In this document: positions 23,721 through 33,730 of the stretch, one piece after another
How positions within the stretch are numbered: the stretch's first letter is position 1
Layout: each line of letters opens with the position of its first letter
Assembly: GCF_002394865.1 (NCBI RefSeq)
Contig: NZ_DGUZ01000023.1
Span: forward strand, 103,646-167,645
DNA: 64,000 nucleotides
Source: Fibrobacter sp. UBA4297
GTDB lineage: Bacteria; Fibrobacterota; Fibrobacteria; Fibrobacterales; Fibrobacteraceae
Direction of reading: 5' to 3'
Notes under the pieces: generated by a model
What the model was told of the DNA's origin: nothing
Databases searched by the model: none
The model's input: the letters and a program-made list of their open reading frames with translations, nothing else
Program-made: the position numbers and the translations under genes

Positions 23721-24722
23721 ATGTTCCTTCCATTACCAGACGATTTTCATGCACACCTGCGCCAGGGCGAACTCATGCCCGGTTACGTCCGCGATCTCGT
23801 AGCCCAATTTGGACGCGCCATCATCATGCCGAACACCGTCCCCGCGATGACGAGCGCAAAGGCGATTGCCGACTACAAAAAGCAGATTCTCGAAGCCGCC
23901 GCTAGCGTGCGCCCGGACTTTGAACCTCTCATGACATTCAAGTTGAACCCGAACTACACGGAGCAGGATTTGAAGGACATGATGGCCGTAGGCGTTGTCG
24001 CAGGCAAGTACTACCCCGCAGGTGTCACCACCAACAGCCAGGACGGCATCAGCGATTTCGAAGCGGTATTCCCGGTTGTCGTGATGATGGAAAAGCTCGG
24101 CCTTGTACTTTGTGTACACGGCGAAGAGCCAGGTGAATTCTGCCTGGACCGCGAACCAGCCTTCATCAAGCGCGTCGAAACGCTCGCCGAAAAGTTCCCG
24201 AAACTCCGCATTGTTTTTGAGCACTTGAGCAGTGCCAAATCCGTTGAAGCCGTCAAGCGCCTCCCCGCAAACGTTGCAGCCACCTTCACGGTACACCACC
24301 TGATGATGACCCTCGATGATATCGTCGGCGATGCACTGCGCCCGCACCACTTCTGCAAGCCCTTGCCGAAGCGTCCGGAAGACCGCAAAGCCATCCGCGA
24401 AGCCGCCTTCAGCGGAAACCCGAAGTTCTTCCTCGGTACCGATTCCGCCCCGCACCAGCAAGGCAAAAAAGAATGCCCGTGCGGCGCCGCTGGCGTCTAC
24501 AGCGCTCCGGTCGCCATCCCGCTTTTAGTGCAGGAATTTGAACGCGCAGGCGCCCTCGACAAGCTCCCGAACTTTATTGCAGGTTTTGGTGCAGATTTTT
24601 ACCACCTCCCGCGCACGACAAAGCAAATCGAGGTGGTCAAGGAATCGTGGACAGTCCCAGCTGTCGTGAACGGCGTTGTGCCGCTTGCCGCCGGACAAAC
24701 GCTCGAATGGAAGCTCAAATAA
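23721..24722 (+). CDS. pyrC: Dihydroorotase (homodimeric class II)
   Basis: This 333-residue protein cyclises carbamoyl-aspartate to dihydroorotate in pyrimidine synthesis. The metal site is clear: DDFHAHLR near residue 7, the carboxylated lysine in GKYYPAG near 94, VHGE near 131, HLSS near 168 and GTDSAPHQ near 240. It is the last gene of the recR-mla run and ends at a terminator at 24769. Another pyrimidine gene, pyrF, lies at 58839. Confidence 0.96.
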   Translation: MFLPLPDDFHAHLRQGELMPGYVRDLVAQFGRAIIMPNTVPAMTSAKAIADYKKQILEAAASVRPDFEPLMTFKLNPNYTEQDLKDMMAVGVVAGKYYPAGVTTNSQDGISDFEAVFPVVVMMEKLGLVLCVHGEEPGEFCLDREPAFIKRVETLAEKFPKLRIVFEHLSSAKSVEAVKRLPANVAATFTVHHLMMTLDDIVGDALRPHHFCKPLPKRPEDRKAIREAAFSGNPKFFLGTDSAPHQQGKKECPCGAAGVYSAPVAIPLLVQEFERAGALDKLPNFIAGFGADFYHLPRTTKQIEVVKESWTVPAVVNGVVPLAAGQTLEWKLK

Positions 24723-24768
24723 CGTTTTTGGCACGTTATTTCAAACAAAACGCCCAAATTTCATACAA

Positions 24769-24798
24769 AAATTCGCCGTAAAAGGCGAATTTTTTTTG
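24769..24798 (+). terminator. Terminator after pyrC
   Basis: The stem AATTCGCC / GGCGAATT with a GTAAAA loop runs into a T8 tract. Confidence 0.88.
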
Positions 24799-24890
24799 TA
24801 CAAATAAAAAAAAATTACCTCTTTTGTTTTTTTTACTTATATTAAAAAACGATCCAAGGATTATACCACTTTTCAATCGGAGGTTTTATA

Positions 24891-25508
24891 ATGAATCTGG
24901 TAAAAACAATTGGTCGTATTCTTCCGGTAGCACTCTCGCTCTCTGTCCTCGTCGCTTGCGGCGACAAGAAAACTGAAAAGCCCGCTCCGGTCAAGCAGCC
25001 GGAACCGGCCAAGGTTGAAGCCCCGGCACCGGAACCAGAACAGCCGGCACCGTTTGACTTCTCCAAGTTCGCAGCTATCAAGAACAATTCCCAGGTTTTC
25101 TTGACCACGAATGCCGAAGTCGAAGCATACCTCAACGACGCATTCGCCAAGGTTGAAAACGGCCAGGCCACCTCGATCGAATTCCCGAACGTGAGCAGCC
25201 TCTTCGAACTCGCTAGCGCAGAACTCAGCAGCGAAGGCCGCGCCGTCATCGCAACAGTCGGTTCCAAGTTAGCACAGACCAACATCGATGCCGCATCCCT
25301 CCTCGTGGAAGGCTACACCTGCGACCTCGGCTCTGTCGCTTACAACGACGAACTTTCTCAGCGCCGTGCTGAAACCGTCAAGGCTGAATTCTCCAAGTAC
25401 ATTCCGGCTTCCAAGATCACTGCCAAGTGGTATGGCAAGCGCATGTTCAAGAAGTTCAAGTACGGTTCCAGAGAAGAATACCGCCGCGTGAACATCCGCA
25501 TCCAGTAA
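24891..25508 (+). CDS. OmpA-family lipoprotein (Pal-like)
   Basis: This 205-residue protein has a lipobox VLVAC (Cys23) followed by a Pro/Glu/Ala-rich linker to about residue 54. The C-terminal domain shows the OmpA-C peptidoglycan-binding pattern: SLLVEGYTCDLGSVAYNDELSQRRAETV and a final RRVNIRIQ. It probably ties the outer membrane to peptidoglycan. Start with CGGAGG at 10 nt. Codon use is strongly biased (AAC, GAA, CTC), which suggests high expression. It is monocistronic, flanked by terminators. Confidence 0.9.
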   Translation: MNLVKTIGRILPVALSLSVLVACGDKKTEKPAPVKQPEPAKVEAPAPEPEQPAPFDFSKFAAIKNNSQVFLTTNAEVEAYLNDAFAKVENGQATSIEFPNVSSLFELASAELSSEGRAVIATVGSKLAQTNIDAASLLVEGYTCDLGSVAYNDELSQRRAETVKAEFSKYIPASKITAKWYGKRMFKKFKYGSREEYRRVNIRIQ

Positions 25509-25549
25509 TTCATCGAAACGCACAAGCTTAAACGTGCAAATATTTGAAA

Positions 25550-25576
25550 AGGCCTCCGCGATGCGGAGGCTCTTTC
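25550..25576 (+). terminator. Terminator of the OmpA-like gene
   Basis: The stem GCCTCCGC / GCGGAGGC with a GAT loop is followed by TCTTTC. Confidence 0.82.
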
Positions 25577-25632
25577 ATTTGTTAAAGGAACTGTAGTCGC
25601 AACGCGAATGCCGCGACAAAAGGAAAGTCGCA

Positions 25633-27279
25633 CTACCCGTTCATTATATATTCGGCATTCTCGAGAATGTACGAGTCTTTGGACTTCTGGTCTTCGGGAA
25701 GACGGTCAAACGGGATAATGTCATGACGCGTAAACGTGCGCTCATCGGTCGGACCTGAGCGATAGCCCATCAAGAGCATGGACATCATCCAACGGCGATG
25801 TTCCGCTTCACGCAACAGATAGTCATCGTCCGAAATTTCAAAACAGCGTTTGCGAAGCGGGAGTGCATTCGCACAGTAAATAGCAGACGTTTTATCGGCT
25901 TCGCTCAAGCGGTACCACATTTTTTCTTCGGTGTCACGGGTATCGGGATTTTCATTGCGTTCTCGAACGTAGTTTGCACGCTGGCCACGTTCTACGCGCT
26001 TGGAATGCACGAATTCCTTCATTTCATCAATATCACCCATAATACGCACATAGCCATACATGCCACTTTCGTTGATATGCTTGATGATATCGTCGTTCGC
26101 TTCGCGCCAGTAAACGGCGATGTCCGCGTTATCGTAAACCGCACGCGGCAAGTGTACGAGCGTCGAAATAGCCTTGGAGGCGTCTTCCTTACAAATGCAA
26201 ACGACAAGGCGTTCCTTCGGGCTTGCAGCCACGGCAGCAATAAAATTACGAGCCAAATCAGCTTCGCAGTAAGCATCGACAAAGTTCCATTCGACATCGA
26301 GGTAATCGCCACGCGCTGTTTCCGGGTCGTGCGTGACTTTGTTTCCATTGGCATCGACATAGGTGTACTTCGAGAGTCTAAAAAGTCCCATGCGGGAGAC
26401 CACTAGGCGATCCACCCATTTTTCGCAATCTTCATCGACAAATGTAATGCAGGTTTTTAACCCTGTGCGGCTGAAGTTCGGGTAATGGCAAATATTTGCG
26501 ACCGCAAACGCAACCGCCTGGGCAATCGGACCTGTACCAATCAGCACGACATGCAAGCGTTCATTTTCTGGTTCACGAATCGTCGGCAAAAAGTCCGTAC
26601 CCACAAGTAGCTGCTCCGACATGAATTCGTATTCGTTAAAGACGTCAACTAGCAAATGTCCCTTATTCTGTTCGGGGGCCTTCAGGTACCACAAAATTTC
26701 TGAAGTCGAGGGATCGCTCAACAGCAAATGGCAATGGATATCTCGCGGAGCCTTTTCGCAAACGATACGCAGCACCTCAATGCAGTGCAGGTTGCGCGAA
26801 TCGCGTTCGGGGCCGTCTTCACCAATCACTAGAATTTGGCTTGCCAAAAGAGCGCCTGCAAAAAGCAAATCTTCTTCGTTCTCGTAATCTTTCTTATAAT
26901 GGATAAAACGCCCATCAATATCGCGACGGCTCACAACGACTATCGGGCGCTTATCGTCTTTGAGCGCACGCAAGATACTTTTGAGCTGATGCCCCGCACC
27001 AAGTACAAGCACGTGGCCACGCACATCGACATGCTTTTTGCCTTCGCGCATGGATTCGGACGTATTCTTGAAAACATTGATCATCACGCTGATGAAGAGC
27101 ACCGCGAAAACGACATAGCCCGACAAGAAACCTTTCCAGCCAAGCGTCTTTTCGCCAAGCACCCACGAGCCGAGGAAAACGCCGATGACAAAAATAATCA
27201 GGGACAAGCCCAGCAAAATCAGAATTTTTTTTGCTAGTCCGTTCGACCAGGCGCCTTTAATAAGTCCGTTATAATTCAT
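25633..27279 (-). CDS. Membrane protein with RCK/TrkA-N domain and C-terminal RyR domain
   Basis: This 548-residue protein has two N-terminal membrane helices (about 17-40 and 48-68) and then a Rossmann-type nucleotide-binding domain starting HVLVLGAGHQLKSILRAL, as in RCK modules of ion channels. A second Rossmann-like stretch, VVLIGTGPIAQAVAF, lies near residue 245. The C-terminus (AEHRRWMMSMLLMGYRSGP, then RHDIIPFDRLPEDQK) matches the RyR domain seen in ryanodine receptors and some bacterial proteins. It is likely a ligand-gated or nucleotide-sensing membrane protein; the substrate is unknown. GGGAG precedes the start. Confidence 0.8.
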   Translation of the reverse strand: MNYNGLIKGAWSNGLAKKILILLGLSLIIFVIGVFLGSWVLGEKTLGWKGFLSGYVVFAVLFISVMINVFKNTSESMREGKKHVDVRGHVLVLGAGHQLKSILRALKDDKRPIVVVSRRDIDGRFIHYKKDYENEEDLLFAGALLASQILVIGEDGPERDSRNLHCIEVLRIVCEKAPRDIHCHLLLSDPSTSEILWYLKAPEQNKGHLLVDVFNEYEFMSEQLLVGTDFLPTIREPENERLHVVLIGTGPIAQAVAFAVANICHYPNFSRTGLKTCITFVDEDCEKWVDRLVVSRMGLFRLSKYTYVDANGNKVTHDPETARGDYLDVEWNFVDAYCEADLARNFIAAVAASPKERLVVCICKEDASKAISTLVHLPRAVYDNADIAVYWREANDDIIKHINESGMYGYVRIMGDIDEMKEFVHSKRVERGQRANYVRERNENPDTRDTEEKMWYRLSEADKTSAIYCANALPLRKRCFEISDDDYLLREAEHRRWMMSMLLMGYRSGPTDERTFTRHDIIPFDRLPEDQKSKDSYILENAEYIMNG

Positions 27280-27286
27280 GAAACGC

Positions 27287-27326
27287 TCCCGAGAAATCCA
27301 ACTATATTATAGCTAATTTCTCGGGA
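27287..27326. promoter_or_regulatory. Inverted repeat enclosing a -10-like box
   Basis: The arms TCCCGAGAAAT (27287-27297) and ATTTCTCGGGA (27316-27326) are perfect complements around an 18-nt loop containing TATAAT on the minus strand (27311-27306). It could be an operator, a leader hairpin of the RCK/RyR gene or a terminator for the adhesin gene; there is no T-run to decide. Confidence 0.45.
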
Positions 27327-27327
27327 T

Positions 27328-30102
27328 TTATGGCGCAAGGAATTTCTTACGGTAATATGCACCCCGAACTTTGCGGCCATCATTGATAATACGACCCAAG
27401 GCGTTATACGTTTTCTTCAAATTGACCATACGGGGGTTGCCGCCAATCGTTTTGGAGCGTGCAATATCGACCGGACCAACATCAATTATGGTGGTATCCT
27501 TATAACCGCGGCCATAGTAAATAAACGGTTTTTCTGTACGGTAGTCCCATTCTTCGCCATCGATGATAAGCTTACCTAACGTGCTGCCATAAGAAGCTGT
27601 CCCCACGCTATAAGGACTATCGTCTGCATGTTCCGCATCCACATCAACGTACACCATCACAACATCCGGTGTAATTATAATGTTCCCACCATGGCTATAG
27701 ATTCCTGCCCCGAGTCCCGAAGAATACCTACCGCCCGTGGATTTCACCGTTCCACCAGTGATGATGATATCGCCAAAAGTTTTGTACTCGCTAGCAACGA
27801 AGCCCACGCCTCCAATACCCGGAGCATCACGGCCACCGACAGCTGTAACAGCACCGCCTGATATCACCACAGAATCTTCACTGCAGATTCCCGGGACCTC
27901 ATAAGTTCCTGTTGCAGTCACGTCACCACCGCTAATCAAGACAGCGCCTCTGCCACCGCCAATCGCAGCCCCAGCATTCGTTCCTGCCTCAGCGACAACA
28001 GACCCGCCGCTAATTTCAACAGTAGCACACATTGCCCCAAATCCATTATAATCCGAAACCTTGCTACATCCAATCCCGGCACTAGCATAACCGCCCTTTG
28101 CCGTAATATTTCCGCCACCAATCTTGATAACGTTGTTCACACTGTACAAGCCGCCACCAATAGCAGGAGCATTTTCTCCGCCCTCGGCAATAACAGTTCC
28201 CCCCGTAATTGTAATGGCACTATTTTCGCCACTACCACTGCTATAGCCACCGCCAATGCCAGCTGCGCCTCCATTTCCTATTGCAGTAACAAAGCCGCCC
28301 TTAATTGTGATGCTACCATTTTGGCCGTCATTGCTACCACCAATCCCAGCCGAGCTGTGTTTACCCGTAGCCTTAATGGTTCCGTCAAGGATTACGACAT
28401 TACCACTTTTAGAAGATTGACCCACACCGCCGATACCCGCACCCCATCCACCTGCAGACGTTTCCAGAGAACCCTTACCATCAATCGTGAGCGTACGGCC
28501 CTGTGGCACATAAATACCGGCACTCGTCCAGCAATGTCCCTTTGCAATATTATCACCATCCAAAATAATCGTGCAATTTCCTTCGCATGTAAGGCCAGAC
28601 CAGCTGGGTTTATCCCAGCCACACTTGTACACGCCTTGATATTCGTAGCGCTCTTCATCAACACTATCGATTACCGCATCCTTGATTTTTATCGTCGCAT
28701 CGGCCTCAACCGAGACCTTGTAAGAGTCCGCAAGCTTGCCCATAAGGATATCACCTTTTCTCGCAACATAGTCACCCGTCAACGAAGACAAATCAACAAC
28801 CTTCCCCTCACTCACCGTAAACTTGAAAGACTGCGAGCCCTTATAGTCGCCAACGCCTTTAACCGTAAAGACATAATCGCCAGCAGAAGTTATAGCATTC
28901 GCCCCGAATTCATTTTGACCTTTCGTAACAACGACTTTGTAATCCGTACCTTCCTTCAGATTTTTTCCGTCTAACGATGTCACAGAATAAGCCACCGGAA
29001 CAGGATTTTTTCCATCAAGGAAATAATACGGCCTGACATCGTCAATGGTAGCCCATGCAAGGTCAGCCAGCTCTTTCCACTGAGCGTAAAGCGTCACCGT
29101 ATCACCGACATTGCGTGCATGGCAATTGACTTCGGCACGGTCGCCATAAGAAACGCCTTTGCCATCGGCAGATGTATTCCAGCCGACAAACATCCAGCCA
29201 TCACGAACAAACGCATTTTTTGCAAGTATTGCGGTCGCGCGATAAATAGCCTTCTGGTTATCCATCGTTCCCGTTGCGTCGTCATGATTCTTGTCGAACT
29301 TGATCGCCCAAAAATTTCCTGGAACAAAAGTAAAGACACTGTCGGGCGCTTTTTCTATTTCAACGCCATCAATAGTCACCTTGCCGTGAATGCCGATGTC
29401 ACCCAGACCAATTCCACTCACAGCACCTACGCCTTTTTCAGCAACAACTTTTGTCACTCCAGACGTAATCGTGACATCGCCACACTTTCCATGGTGAGAG
29501 CATCCAATAGCGGCGGCTTCACCACCACCTTTAGCAGTCACCTCGCCACCGCTAATGACAATATTGCCACATACACTACCGACGTGACCACCACCGATAC
29601 CCGCCGACGAAGACCCGCCAACAGCTGTAATCACGCCACCACGAATTTCAATATTGCCACAATCCGAATAATAGTAACCGGAACCAATGCCCGCAGCAAA
29701 GTCGTCGGAGCGGACGTCAAGGGAACCAGGGCCATCAATAACAAGCGTGTGGCCTTCCGGGATATGAATACCGGGAGAACTCTGATTAGACTTAACAAAA
29801 TTAGAGTCTTCAAGGAAAATCGTACAGGAACCTTCACAAATTATACCTGCACCACCTTCATACCCTTCCCTGACAACAACCGCATTTTTGAGCACCACTT
29901 CGGCACCATCAGCAATTGACAGCATATAGGCACTACTCAACGTATCCGTAAGGGTGTCACCGGACTGCGCTACATAGTCCTCTTCGAGCTGCGCAAGATT
30001 TATCGGTTCAGCCAAAGCTGCCGATGAAGCGAACAACGCCATCCATAAAAGCACATAACGTTTAAACGGAACCTGGGCTTTGAATTTTGGCAACATCGGC
30101 AT
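27328..30102 (-). CDS. Large secreted repeat protein, adhesin- or carbohydrate-binding-like
   Basis: This 924-residue protein starts at 30102 with AAGGAG 9 nt upstream; a GTG at 30111 abuts that site and is rejected. The signal peptide ends near AALAEP. Most of the length is Gly-rich beta repeats of the form ISGGxVTAxGGxxAAGIGGG, suggesting a beta-helix. Around 262-345 lies a Listeria-Bacteroides/InlB-B-type repeat (GWMFVGWNTSADGKG...TLYAQW). The two halves (about 15-255 and 440-860) are homologous. The C-terminus is basic (YYRKKFLAP). It is likely surface-exposed and may bind glycan. Confidence 0.75.
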   Translation of the reverse strand: MPMLPKFKAQVPFKRYVLLWMALFASSAALAEPINLAQLEEDYVAQSGDTLTDTLSSAYMLSIADGAEVVLKNAVVVREGYEGGAGIICEGSCTIFLEDSNFVKSNQSSPGIHIPEGHTLVIDGPGSLDVRSDDFAAGIGSGYYYSDCGNIEIRGGVITAVGGSSSAGIGGGHVGSVCGNIVISGGEVTAKGGGEAAAIGCSHHGKCGDVTITSGVTKVVAEKGVGAVSGIGLGDIGIHGKVTIDGVEIEKAPDSVFTFVPGNFWAIKFDKNHDDATGTMDNQKAIYRATAILAKNAFVRDGWMFVGWNTSADGKGVSYGDRAEVNCHARNVGDTVTLYAQWKELADLAWATIDDVRPYYFLDGKNPVPVAYSVTSLDGKNLKEGTDYKVVVTKGQNEFGANAITSAGDYVFTVKGVGDYKGSQSFKFTVSEGKVVDLSSLTGDYVARKGDILMGKLADSYKVSVEADATIKIKDAVIDSVDEERYEYQGVYKCGWDKPSWSGLTCEGNCTIILDGDNIAKGHCWTSAGIYVPQGRTLTIDGKGSLETSAGGWGAGIGGVGQSSKSGNVVILDGTIKATGKHSSAGIGGSNDGQNGSITIKGGFVTAIGNGGAAGIGGGYSSGSGENSAITITGGTVIAEGGENAPAIGGGLYSVNNVIKIGGGNITAKGGYASAGIGCSKVSDYNGFGAMCATVEISGGSVVAEAGTNAGAAIGGGRGAVLISGGDVTATGTYEVPGICSEDSVVISGGAVTAVGGRDAPGIGGVGFVASEYKTFGDIIITGGTVKSTGGRYSSGLGAGIYSHGGNIIITPDVVMVYVDVDAEHADDSPYSVGTASYGSTLGKLIIDGEEWDYRTEKPFIYYGRGYKDTTIIDVGPVDIARSKTIGGNPRMVNLKKTYNALGRIINDGRKVRGAYYRKKFLAP

Positions 30103-30170
30103 ACTTTTCACTCCTTCTCAACGAGCTACGAATTATAGACTTTGTGCAAATTATAGCAAATCCCATCATT

Positions 30171-33100
30171 TCAATGGCCGTTTTTCACACCCGCCCCGCT
30201 CAAGAAGCTACGGCCACCATTGTGTGTAACTTCGATATGTGTTCTGAGTTCACTTTTGACCACATCCACGTGCGTAATGACACCCAGGAGCTTGCCTTTT
30301 TCCTGCTGCATTTTCTGGAGCACGATAACCGTTTCCTGGAGCATCTTGGAGTCAAGCGTTCCAAAGCCTTCGTCGAGGAACATGGAATCAATACGCACAT
30401 TGCGGCTGGCAAGCGTCGAAATTCCAAGCGCGAGAGAAAGACTCACGAGGAACCCTTCGCCACCGGAGATGTTGTCAATCGGGCGAACGGTATCGCTATT
30501 GTCATGGTCCACAAGCTGGATGTTGAGCGTATTCGGCTCCGTCACCATCTCGTAACGCGGGAACATGTCGCGCAGGTAGCCGTTTGCGATTTTCAGCAAA
30601 TTGCGGAGCGTAATCGTCTGGATGAACTTGACAAATACATCGCCATTGCCTGTATCAAGCCTGTTGCCGTTAAACCAGCGCTGCATCTGTTCCCAGTCGC
30701 TACGCTTGGACTTGAGTTCCACAAGCTTTGCCTGCATGTCGTTGAACTTTTGACGGAGTTGTGCATCGTTCTTCCGCTGTTCCGTCCAGGTCGCAAGATT
30801 TACGGTACATTCGTTCAGCTTGGACTTTGCGGAATCGCGATTCTGCTTTGCCACATCTTCGGTTTCTTCGAAGTTGCGCTTCTGCTGATGTTCCGCGAGC
30901 TGGTCGTTGAAATTCTTGACCGACGTCTGCGCCGTCGTCAGGCTATCATCCACAAGCTTTTGCTTTTGCTGGAGCATTCTGCGTTCTGATTCCGGGAGTT
31001 TTGCATCCATGAATTCCTGCTCATTCGCAAAATTCTTCGAAGCGAGATTCTCGAGGAAAAGCGCCTGGAGTTCAGCAAGTTTCGGTTCAGCATCTGCAAT
31101 GTGGCGGTTCAATTCCGCAATGGAATTGTCAAGCGCAATTTTCGCTTCGCGCATTTGCTGTTCCAAACGGCGGGCTTCATTAGACACACGTTCAGCCGTG
31201 TCGCGCAAGGTTCTCGCCTTGTTGCGTTCATCATCCACAGACTTTTCACCAAAGAGCTCGTTACGGTTCTTTTCGAGCGTGGCGAGATTTTCGCGAAGGC
31301 CGTCTAGCTTGCGCTTGGTTTCATCGAGTCTCGACTGAGCCTGTTCAAGATTTTCCTTGAGTTGTTCCACATTCGAGCGGAACGTTTCCAAGTCGCTTTC
31401 GACCTTGACCTTTTTATCTTGAGCCTTGCTCCACCAGTCATTCTTCTTTTCGAGTTCGGCAAGGAGCGCGTCCAGATCTTCCATGCGGATATTCGAGAAC
31501 CACGGTTCAAGCAATTTTTCGATTTTCTGCGAGAACTCCTGCACCTTATCTTGCGCCTTTTTAAGAGTTTCCTCTGTACGGCTCAGGTTGCCCACGAGAT
31601 TTGCTCTTTCAACAGCGGCACTGTTGACCTTGTTTTGCAAGTCATCGGCATTCTCTTTTTTTTGCAAATACGTTGTCTTAAGCGTCTGCAGATTCTGCAA
31701 AACCTCACGAGCATTTTCAAGAGTCACGCTTCCAAGAGTCGCGCTTTCCTTCCACGGCTCAAGTTTAGCGTTCAAAAGTTCAAGCGAGGCCGCTTCGGCA
31801 ATGGACTCATCATTCTGCTTTTGCGAACTTTCGCGAAGCAATTCTTCAAGATTCTGCTGTTGCGTTGCAAAGCCATCCAGTTTGCGCTGGACCTGTTCCA
31901 TTTCACCATTGATCTTACGCAACTTGGCGGCAAAATCGTTCAAGCGTTCTGCGCCATTTTCAACCTTTGCCGAATCGTCACACGAGAGGTGTTCACGCGA
32001 GCCGCAAACAGGGCACGGTTCGCCCGGCTTCAACGCGTGACGGAGTTCAGCAACAACAACGGGAATATCATCCTGGATAATCGTTTCCTTCTCATTCAGG
32101 AGCGTTGACAATTTCGTCTGAGCCTGTTCACGTTCACCTGTCAAACCTGCAATTTGCTTTTGCTTAGATTCAACATCACTCTGCAAACGCACAGATTCAC
32201 CGTGATGGCGTTCCGCATCGCTAGCACAGCCATTCATTTCGGGCAACAAATTCACAAGGTCCGCATCGATCTGATGTTCGTTCAAATAATCCCGCAACGC
32301 ACTCAAATCTTGCTTTTGCTGTTCGCTTGCTTCATCAAATTTCTGCAGCCCTTTTTTCAGGGCATCGAAATGCAGAGATTCAACAGCAACTGTAGCGTTT
32401 TCATGGTCTCTTTCCAGGGCAATCGCTTTCAAGAGAGGCAACAAGCCATCAATCGCATCATCTTTTTCGTTGTCTTCAATGTACTTTTTGACTTTTTCAA
32501 GAGCGCCTTCATTTTCAGAAATTCGATCACCGAACTCCTTGATTTTCGTCTGGGTCGTGCTAATTTCAGATGCAATTTTTGCGACATCAGCATCCGCATT
32601 TTTTACCTGCGTACGTGCATTTCGGATATCGCCATCCAGCGTAGAAACCTGCTGCCAGACAGATTCATTGGCAACATATTCTGCCTTGCATTTTTCAAAC
32701 GCAGCTTGCTTTTCGCCATTATCCTTTGCAGCACTTTCGAGTTTTTCTTCGGCTTCGGGGAGTCTGCCATTGCACTCGCCGAGTTGCGTTTTCATGTGTT
32801 CAAGATTTCCACGCACAGAATTGAACTCTGCATACGACGATTCGACTTCTTGCGCACGCAACGCCCGTTCCAGTTTTTCGCGGTCCGGTTCAAATTCAGC
32901 CTTGGCGCGTTCTGCAGTTACGAGCAGCCCCTTGGCCGTGTCCAAATGCGATTCAATGCCATGCAGAGTTTCGAACCAAGTGCAAATGTTGCGGAAGCGT
33001 TCTTCTTCATGAGCGAGCGTATCCTTTTGAGAAGTCGCCTCTTCAATTTTTTTGCCCAATGCATCAAGCTCTTCTTCAGTCAGCAACGTGACTGCGCCCA

Positions 33101-33719
33101 TCTTGGTTTCAACGTCTTCGACAGCCCTGTTTGCATTGGCATACAAGTCATGAACCGCCACTGCAATTTTTCTGTAGATTCCATCGCCCGTCAGCTTTTC
33201 AAGAATCGCCGCACGTTCATTTTCATTGCATTTCAGGAACTTGTTGAACTCACCCTGCGCAAGCATCATGGACTTGGTGAACTGTCCAAAGTCAAGACCA
33301 ATCACGCGTGTCATCGTCGATTCGATTTCGGCCTGCTTTGAGAAAGACGCTTCAATAGTCTGCGAAGTTTCATTCGTCAGCGCCCAGGAATATTTCTGCA
33401 ACTTATTCGTTCTCGAAGAGCGGTGCTGATTCCAGCATGCCGAATAGACAACGCCCTTGCATTCAAAAGTCACTTTTGCAGAACAGCTCTTGGCCCCGTA
33501 AGTCATCACCTCATTGGAATCGCCCACAATGGCACCCAAGCGCGGCGTCTTGCCATAAAGTCCAAGGCAAATCGCATCGAGAATCGACGTTTTTCCGGAA
33601 CCAGTCGGGCCCGAAATGCAAAACATGCCACTATTCGCAAAATCCGGCGATTCAAAATCGATCGTCCATTCGCCGGCAAGGGAATTGATATTACTGAATT
33701 CAACCTTCTTAATCTTCAT
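30171..33719 (-). CDS. sbcC: Exonuclease subunit SbcC
   Basis: This 1182-residue SMC-like ATPase has Walker A GPTGSGKTS at 37-45, long coiled coils on both sides of the zinc hook CPVC (569-572), signature ISGGEG near 1085 and Walker B SMFLDEGFGTLD near 1112. With SbcD it opens hairpins and resects DNA ends. The start is 11 nt after sbcD with GGGAG upstream. It is the last gene of a two-gene operon. Confidence 0.95.
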   Translation of the reverse strand: MKIKKVEFSNINSLAGEWTIDFESPDFANSGMFCISGPTGSGKTSILDAICLGLYGKTPRLGAIVGDSNEVMTYGAKSCSAKVTFECKGVVYSACWNQHRSSRTNKLQKYSWALTNETSQTIEASFSKQAEIESTMTRVIGLDFGQFTKSMMLAQGEFNKFLKCNENERAAILEKLTGDGIYRKIAVAVHDLYANANRAVEDVETKMGAVTLLTEEELDALGKKIEEATSQKDTLAHEEERFRNICTWFETLHGIESHLDTAKGLLVTAERAKAEFEPDREKLERALRAQEVESSYAEFNSVRGNLEHMKTQLGECNGRLPEAEEKLESAAKDNGEKQAAFEKCKAEYVANESVWQQVSTLDGDIRNARTQVKNADADVAKIASEISTTQTKIKEFGDRISENEGALEKVKKYIEDNEKDDAIDGLLPLLKAIALERDHENATVAVESLHFDALKKGLQKFDEASEQQKQDLSALRDYLNEHQIDADLVNLLPEMNGCASDAERHHGESVRLQSDVESKQKQIAGLTGEREQAQTKLSTLLNEKETIIQDDIPVVVAELRHALKPGEPCPVCGSREHLSCDDSAKVENGAERLNDFAAKLRKINGEMEQVQRKLDGFATQQQNLEELLRESSQKQNDESIAEAASLELLNAKLEPWKESATLGSVTLENAREVLQNLQTLKTTYLQKKENADDLQNKVNSAAVERANLVGNLSRTEETLKKAQDKVQEFSQKIEKLLEPWFSNIRMEDLDALLAELEKKNDWWSKAQDKKVKVESDLETFRSNVEQLKENLEQAQSRLDETKRKLDGLRENLATLEKNRNELFGEKSVDDERNKARTLRDTAERVSNEARRLEQQMREAKIALDNSIAELNRHIADAEPKLAELQALFLENLASKNFANEQEFMDAKLPESERRMLQQKQKLVDDSLTTAQTSVKNFNDQLAEHQQKRNFEETEDVAKQNRDSAKSKLNECTVNLATWTEQRKNDAQLRQKFNDMQAKLVELKSKRSDWEQMQRWFNGNRLDTGNGDVFVKFIQTITLRNLLKIANGYLRDMFPRYEMVTEPNTLNIQLVDHDNSDTVRPIDNISGGEGFLVSLSLALGISTLASRNVRIDSMFLDEGFGTLDSKMLQETVIVLQKMQQEKGKLLGVITHVDVVKSELRTHIEVTHNGGRSFLSGAGVKNGH

Positions 33720-33730
33720 CGAGCACTCCC

